Part shown: positions 7,611 to 10,806 of the stretch, piece by piece
How positions within the stretch are numbered: position 1 is the first letter of the stretch
How the letters are laid out: each line of letters begins with the position of its first letter
Origin: an uncultured Pseudomonadota bacterium
Lineage (GTDB): Bacteria; Myxococcota_A; UBA9042; CAIXZC01
Direction of reading: 5' to 3'
Assembly (NCBI GenBank): GCA_937876385.1
Contig: CALFHQ010000134.1
Location: forward strand, 1-10,806
DNA: 10,806 nt
Position numbers and translations under genes: made by a program
The notes under the pieces: model-generated
Told to the model about the DNA's origin: nothing
The model's input: only the letters and a program-made list of their open reading frames with translations
The model's database searches: none

Positions 7611-9713
7611 ATGAAAACTCTGTGGATCGGATTGATGATTGCCGCACTGCTCGTCGCCTGTGGCAGTGACGACAAGGCAGGCAGTGATGCGGGCAGTGAG
7701 ATCCAGCTTGCTGACGGCAATGGAAACCAATTGGACGGGACCAATCTCGATCTCAATGGACAAGAGGCCGGAGACAAGGACCTTCCTGCCGAGGTTGACG
7801 ATTCTACTCCGACCGATGGGGCGACCCAGTGCGAGAACGGCAAACGCACCTGTGTTTCTCAAAACGAAGTGGCGGAATGTCAGGGCGGGATGTGGGTGGT
7901 CGTGGCCATCTGTCCGGAGAATTACATGTGCTCCCAGAGCAAGTGCGTTCAACTGGCGGATTGTGAGCCAGGAACCATCGACGGGTGTTACTCTCTCAAT
8001 GAGTTGAAGGTTTGCAACGCCGATGGAAACGCCTTCGTGCCGGAGCTCTGTCCGGGAAGCCAGAAGTGCGTCAACGGAACATGCTCCGAATTGGTCTGTT
8101 TCCCCGGGCAGTCCCAGTGCATGGATTCTGGAACCAAGCAGACCTGCATGGAAGATGGAAGCGGCTGGAACGATCCAGAGCCGTGTCCAGACGGCCTCAG
8201 TTGCGTCGGTGGCAAGTGTCTCTCACAGTGCCTCACCGATCCAAAATGGGCCAACAGCTACATTGGATGTGAGTACTGGACCGTGGACCTCGACAACTAC
8301 CATGACCCCTTCTCGGGGACTCCCCCGGACGAGGCCCTTCACGGCGTTATTATCGGAAACCCGGGGACCGCTCCCGCTTCGGTAACGTTCACCTCCATTG
8401 CCGTGGGAATCGACCTCACCATGGGGGAGGTCGTGGTACAGCCGGGCACCACAGAGGTCGTGCCGTTGCCCCGAATGGACATCGACGGCAGCGGGGTCTT
8501 CGACCGCTCCATCAAGATCACCAGCAACCGACCGGTGGTTGTTTACCAGTTCAATCCGCTGGATTTCCAGTCCGCCTTCTCCGACGATTCGTCTCTGTTG
8601 ATTCCAGCGGAGATGTTGGGCAACGAGTACTACATCATTACCCTCCCCACCAGCCCGTTGGAAGCCATGCCCATGATGGCGATGCCTTCCCAGCACGGTT
8701 ACTTCACAGTGGTCGCTGTGGAAGAAGGAACCACCAAGGTTACCACCACCCTCGCTGCCAAATGCGAGCCCACGGTGGAAGGAGCCGCCAAGCTCGAAAG
8801 TGGGAGTACCCACGAATTCGAACTGCAGCAGTATGAAGTTCTCAGCCTGGAAGCCACCGGGGCTTCCCTCTTCCCGGTTCAAAACCTGACGGGGACCCAC
8901 GTCATCGCCGACAAACGGATTGCGGTTTTCGCAGGACACGAAGAGGCCGTGGTGGAAGACCCCGACGGCATGGGCGATTGCTGCTGCGCCGAGCACATCG
9001 AAGAGCAGTTCTTCCCCGTTGTCACCTGGTCCACCCACTACCATTGCGTGAAAGCTCGTTCTCGAGGAGCACCCGACGTGGACATGTGGGTTGTGCAGGC
9101 ATCCGAAGGTGGGACCGCAATCACTACCGAGCCGCCCATCCCGGGACTCAACGGGATGACCCTGGCGTCCCCTGGAGATACCCTCACTGTGTATACTGCG
9201 GAGAGCTTCCTCATCGGAGCCAGCAAGCCCATCCAGGTGGCCCAGATTCTCTCCAGTCAGGGATGCACGGCGGACTTCATCGGAGACCCCGCCATGATTA
9301 TGGCCGTGGCCCAGGACCGCTACCGAAACGAGTACGTGTTTGCAGCTCCCAAGGACTACGCCCACGACTATATTACAGTGATTCGGCAGGTGGGGGAGGA
9401 AGTGCTTCTGGACGATGCTCCTCTCTCTGCATCGGACTTCACGCCGCTTCCCGACGGCACCTATGAGTATGGCTACTTTGAGATAGCGGACGGCCCCATC
9501 ACATCGTCTCGGATAAGACTTTCGGACTCAGCCAATATGGCTGGCAGGGACCTGCGTCCTATGGACATCCGGGGGGATTGGACCTCGTCGTACACTAGAG
9601 GAGTTCACCTTTCGCATCTGGCGGTGGACCGGTTTCCCTACACAGATTGGTGGGTTTTGGAGGAGAGATTGACGTTGCCTATTGGAGGGATGGATGGCTT
9701 GTCCCATCTGTGA
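7611..9713 (+). CDS. Surface lipoprotein with three six-Cys modules and an IgGFc-binding-like domain
   Basis: This predicted lipoprotein has 700 residues. The N-terminus is a short lipoprotein signal with lipobox LVAC, lipidated Cys17 and Gly18 at +2 (no Asp retention signal), so an outer-membrane or surface location is likely. A low-complexity linker rich in D, N and G spans 18-70. Residues 74-203 form three tandem modules of six cysteines each with nearly identical spacing. The rest (about 217-700) resembles the IgGFc-binding family found in many Myxococcota lipoproteins: IGCEYWTVDL, ITSNRPVVVYQFNP, LLIPAEMLGNEYYI, a CCCAEHIEEQFFPVVTW block (457-473) and CVKARSRG. The family is named after mucus-associated proteins, but in bacteria its ligand is not established; adhesion is a guess. 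The strong Shine-Dalgarno supports ATG 7611. The 3' end overlaps the next gene by 20 bases. Confidence 0.88.
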   Translation: MKTLWIGLMIAALLVACGSDDKAGSDAGSEIQLADGNGNQLDGTNLDLNGQEAGDKDLPAEVDDSTPTDGATQCENGKRTCVSQNEVAECQGGMWVVVAICPENYMCSQSKCVQLADCEPGTIDGCYSLNELKVCNADGNAFVPELCPGSQKCVNGTCSELVCFPGQSQCMDSGTKQTCMEDGSGWNDPEPCPDGLSCVGGKCLSQCLTDPKWANSYIGCEYWTVDLDNYHDPFSGTPPDEALHGVIIGNPGTAPASVTFTSIAVGIDLTMGEVVVQPGTTEVVPLPRMDIDGSGVFDRSIKITSNRPVVVYQFNPLDFQSAFSDDSSLLIPAEMLGNEYYIITLPTSPLEAMPMMAMPSQHGYFTVVAVEEGTTKVTTTLAAKCEPTVEGAAKLESGSTHEFELQQYEVLSLEATGASLFPVQNLTGTHVIADKRIAVFAGHEEAVVEDPDGMGDCCCAEHIEEQFFPVVTWSTHYHCVKARSRGAPDVDMWVVQASEGGTAITTEPPIPGLNGMTLASPGDTLTVYTAESFLIGASKPIQVAQILSSQGCTADFIGDPAMIMAVAQDRYRNEYVFAAPKDYAHDYITVIRQVGEEVLLDDAPLSASDFTPLPDGTYEYGYFEIADGPITSSRIRLSDSANMAGRDLRPMDIRGDWTSSYTRGVHLSHLAVDRFPYTDWWVLEERLTLPIGGMDGLSHL
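9684..9689 (+). promoter_or_regulatory. Ribosome binding site deciding the start of the ArsA-like gene
   Basis: GGAGGG lies four bases before ATG 9694 and inside the lipoprotein gene. It rules out TTG 9682, which would place the start upstream of its own Shine-Dalgarno. ATG 9690 is out of frame. Confidence 0.65.
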
Positions 9714-10683
9714 GCGGAAGCTTATCTTTGTCACGGGCAAAGGAGGGGTCGGAAAGACCACCGTTTCCGCAGCGCTGGGGCTCATGCTGGCGAGGCTTGG
9801 GAAGCGGGTTTTGCTGGTGGAACTGGGGGATGTTCCGTCTTTGGGCCGCATCTTTGAGCAGGACCATTATGGCTACTTGCCTCAGGAGGTCCGGCCCGGG
9901 ATGTGGATAGCCCGAATCACCCCGGAAGAGAGCCTGCGAGAGTATGGGCTCATGAAGTTGAAGATAAAGACCCTCTACAACCTCGTCTTCGACAATCCCT
10001 TCGTTAAGGCCCTCATCAGCCTCGTTCCTGGAATGGAGGAGTTGCTCCTCATCGGCAAAATCGAGTTCATGGTTCATGGCCGCTCCAAGGCCCCCGACGG
10101 CTTGCCCGTTGATGTGGTTCTGGTGGACGCTCCACCCACGGGACAAGGAGCTGGACTTTTGTCCATGCCGATGACCATCCTTCTTGCAGTGAAGGCCGGG
10201 CCGATCACTCGAGATGTCCAGCGAATCCAGGACTTGCTGACCGATTCCGAGCGATCCGGCGTTGTTGTCGTGACACTCCCGGAGGAGATGGCGGTGGACG
10301 AAGCGTTGGAATTGGAACAGGCCCTCATGGGACGAGGGTTGCCGGTGTGCACCACGGTGATGAACCGATGCGTACCCCAAGTGTTCCTGGAAGAAGATGA
10401 AAGCACTCTGGACGATTGCATCTCGAAGATGCCGGCAGAGACGTCCCGGGGGCCCGTGGGGGCGTTGCTGAAGACCGCCTTTCACATCACTGCGACCTAC
10501 CGGTCTCAGCAGAAACAGATCAGTCGATATCGAAAATCGGGGAAGGTACGTGACGTGGCACTTCCTCTCATTCCTGCACACCGATTGGGAGAGAGGGAGC
10601 TTTCTGACCTCGCACTTCGGTTGCGAGAGCAGATTGAGTCCATCGAATGTACCGCAGAACCCCGGGTAGGAGATGCATTATGA
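9694..10683 (+). CDS. ArsA/GET3-family P-loop ATPase
   Basis: This predicted cytoplasmic ATPase of 329 residues belongs to the SIMIBI class. It opens with MACPICERKLIFV and then the deviant Walker A TGKGGVGKTT (14-23, signature Lys16 and Lys21). DAPPTGQGAGLLSMP (145-159) matches the family's switch region DTAPTGHTLRLL, and MNRC (223-226) matches the adenine-contact NR motif. The classic A-loop (DTDPAHSL-like) is replaced by VELGDVPSLGRIF (42-54), as in the bacterial branch exemplified by the mycobacterial pair Rv3679/Rv3680. Family members bind arsenite or guide tail-anchored proteins. No arsenic genes lie nearby, so an arsenic-pump role is unlikely. A CxxC (Cys3, Cys6) sits at the N-terminus. 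ATG 9694 is chosen over TTG 9682. The gene overlaps the lipoprotein end by 20 bases and the peptidase start by four. Confidence 0.9.
   Translation: MACPICERKLIFVTGKGGVGKTTVSAALGLMLARLGKRVLLVELGDVPSLGRIFEQDHYGYLPQEVRPGMWIARITPEESLREYGLMKLKIKTLYNLVFDNPFVKALISLVPGMEELLLIGKIEFMVHGRSKAPDGLPVDVVLVDAPPTGQGAGLLSMPMTILLAVKAGPITRDVQRIQDLLTDSERSGVVVVTLPEEMAVDEALELEQALMGRGLPVCTTVMNRCVPQVFLEEDESTLDDCISKMPAETSRGPVGALLKTAFHITATYRSQQKQISRYRKSGKVRDVALPLIPAHRLGERELSDLALRLREQIESIECTAEPRVGDAL
10668..10673 (+). promoter_or_regulatory. Ribosome binding site of the M16 peptidase gene
   Basis: AGGAGA lies six bases before ATG 10680 and within the end of the ATPase gene. It supports a real start at the ATGA overlap. 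Confidence 0.65.
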
Positions 10684-10806
10684 CCGGCAAAGAACCCAAT
10701 ATTTCCAAACGGCTCGTGGAGAATATCCCGTATCCTGTCCACGAACTTGGATTGCCCAATGGGCTCACCGTCCTCGTCTGGGAGGACCACAGCGCCCCTG
10801 TAATCG
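10680..10806 (+). CDS. M16 (insulinase/pitrilysin-type) peptidase, N-terminal fragment (3' partial)
   Basis: Only 42 codons lie in the window, and the frame stays open at the right edge. The fragment starts MTGKEPNISKRLVENI and continues ELGLPNGLTVLVWEDHSAPV. This matches the first beta-strand of the M16 family (LxNGLxVxxxxxxxxP). The zinc motif HxxEH would come shortly downstream and cannot be checked here. No signal peptide is visible, so a cytoplasmic form is possible unless the start differs. The start overlaps the ATPase stop (ATGA), so the two are translationally coupled. M16 peptidases degrade peptides or process precursors, and bacterial members often occur as adjacent pairs of catalytic and non-catalytic subunits. 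Confidence 0.8.
   Translation, partial: MTGKEPNISKRLVENIPYPVHELGLPNGLTVLVWEDHSAPVI

Noticed and set aside
8223..9365. Long His/Gly-rich open frame on the - strand opposite the lipoprotein gene
   Set aside because: The composition mirrors the codon use of the + strand gene; there is no start context or domain to support it.
9682..9693. TTG 9682 as start of the ArsA-like gene
   Set aside because: The Shine-Dalgarno GGAGGG lies downstream of it, and ATG 9694 has correct placement and leads straight into the conserved N-terminal strand.
9679..10581. Open frame on the - strand opposite the ArsA-like gene
   Set aside because: It is antisense to conserved P-loop and switch motifs and has no domain of its own.
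9694..10683. Arsenic resistance pump ATPase
   Set aside because: No arsB, arsD, arsR or arsC neighbour; the A-loop and context fit a different branch of the family.

Overview
All genes I can support lie on the + strand and are packed very tightly. The G+C-rich composition and the type of surface proteins suggest a deltaproteobacterial-type Gram-negative bacterium, most like Myxococcota or Bradymonadota. Those surface proteins are an IPT/TIG and Cys-rich beta-propeller protein and an IgGFc-binding-type lipoprotein with Cys modules. The taxonomic call rests on protein style and is an inference; no marker gene is present.

Layout. (1) Positions 1-7519 look like one co-directional transcription unit. 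It holds the 3' part of a large surface protein, a stand-alone PP2C phosphatase, thiamine-monophosphate kinase (ThiL), a polytopic GT-C/ArnT-like membrane protein and a DegT/DnrJ/EryC1 sugar aminotransferase. Three of the four junctions are 4-base overlaps (GTGA, GTGA, ATGA), and the fourth is 11 bases with a strong ribosome binding site. (2) Positions 7520-7610 are the only real intergenic gap (91 bases). It probably carries a promoter and ends in a strong Shine-Dalgarno sequence. (3) Positions 7611-10806 form a second unit: an outer-membrane-type lipoprotein with three regular six-cysteine modules and an IgGFc-binding-like body, an ArsA/GET3-family ATPase overlapping it by 20 bases, and the first 42 codons of an M16 (insulinase-type) peptidase that starts by ATGA overlap and runs off the window.

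How the genes may work together. The aminotransferase and GT-C protein are translationally coupled and recall the ArnB/ArnT logic, in which an aminated sugar is made and then transferred from a lipid carrier to an envelope acceptor. The other Arn steps are not in the window. ThiL and PP2C look like housekeeping and signalling genes carried in the same message. In the second unit, a GET3-type ATPase between a surface lipoprotein and a peptidase suggests an envelope or protein-targeting theme, but no direct partner is proven.

I saw no RNA genes, CRISPR array, insertion sequence, attachment site or origin. The long open frames on the - strand look like codon-bias shadows. I found no clearly new defence or mobile system. 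The more interesting points are the regular six-Cys modules, the ArsA protein with an altered A-loop and an N-terminal CxxC, the short-flap PP2C, and the aminotransferase/GT-C pair.
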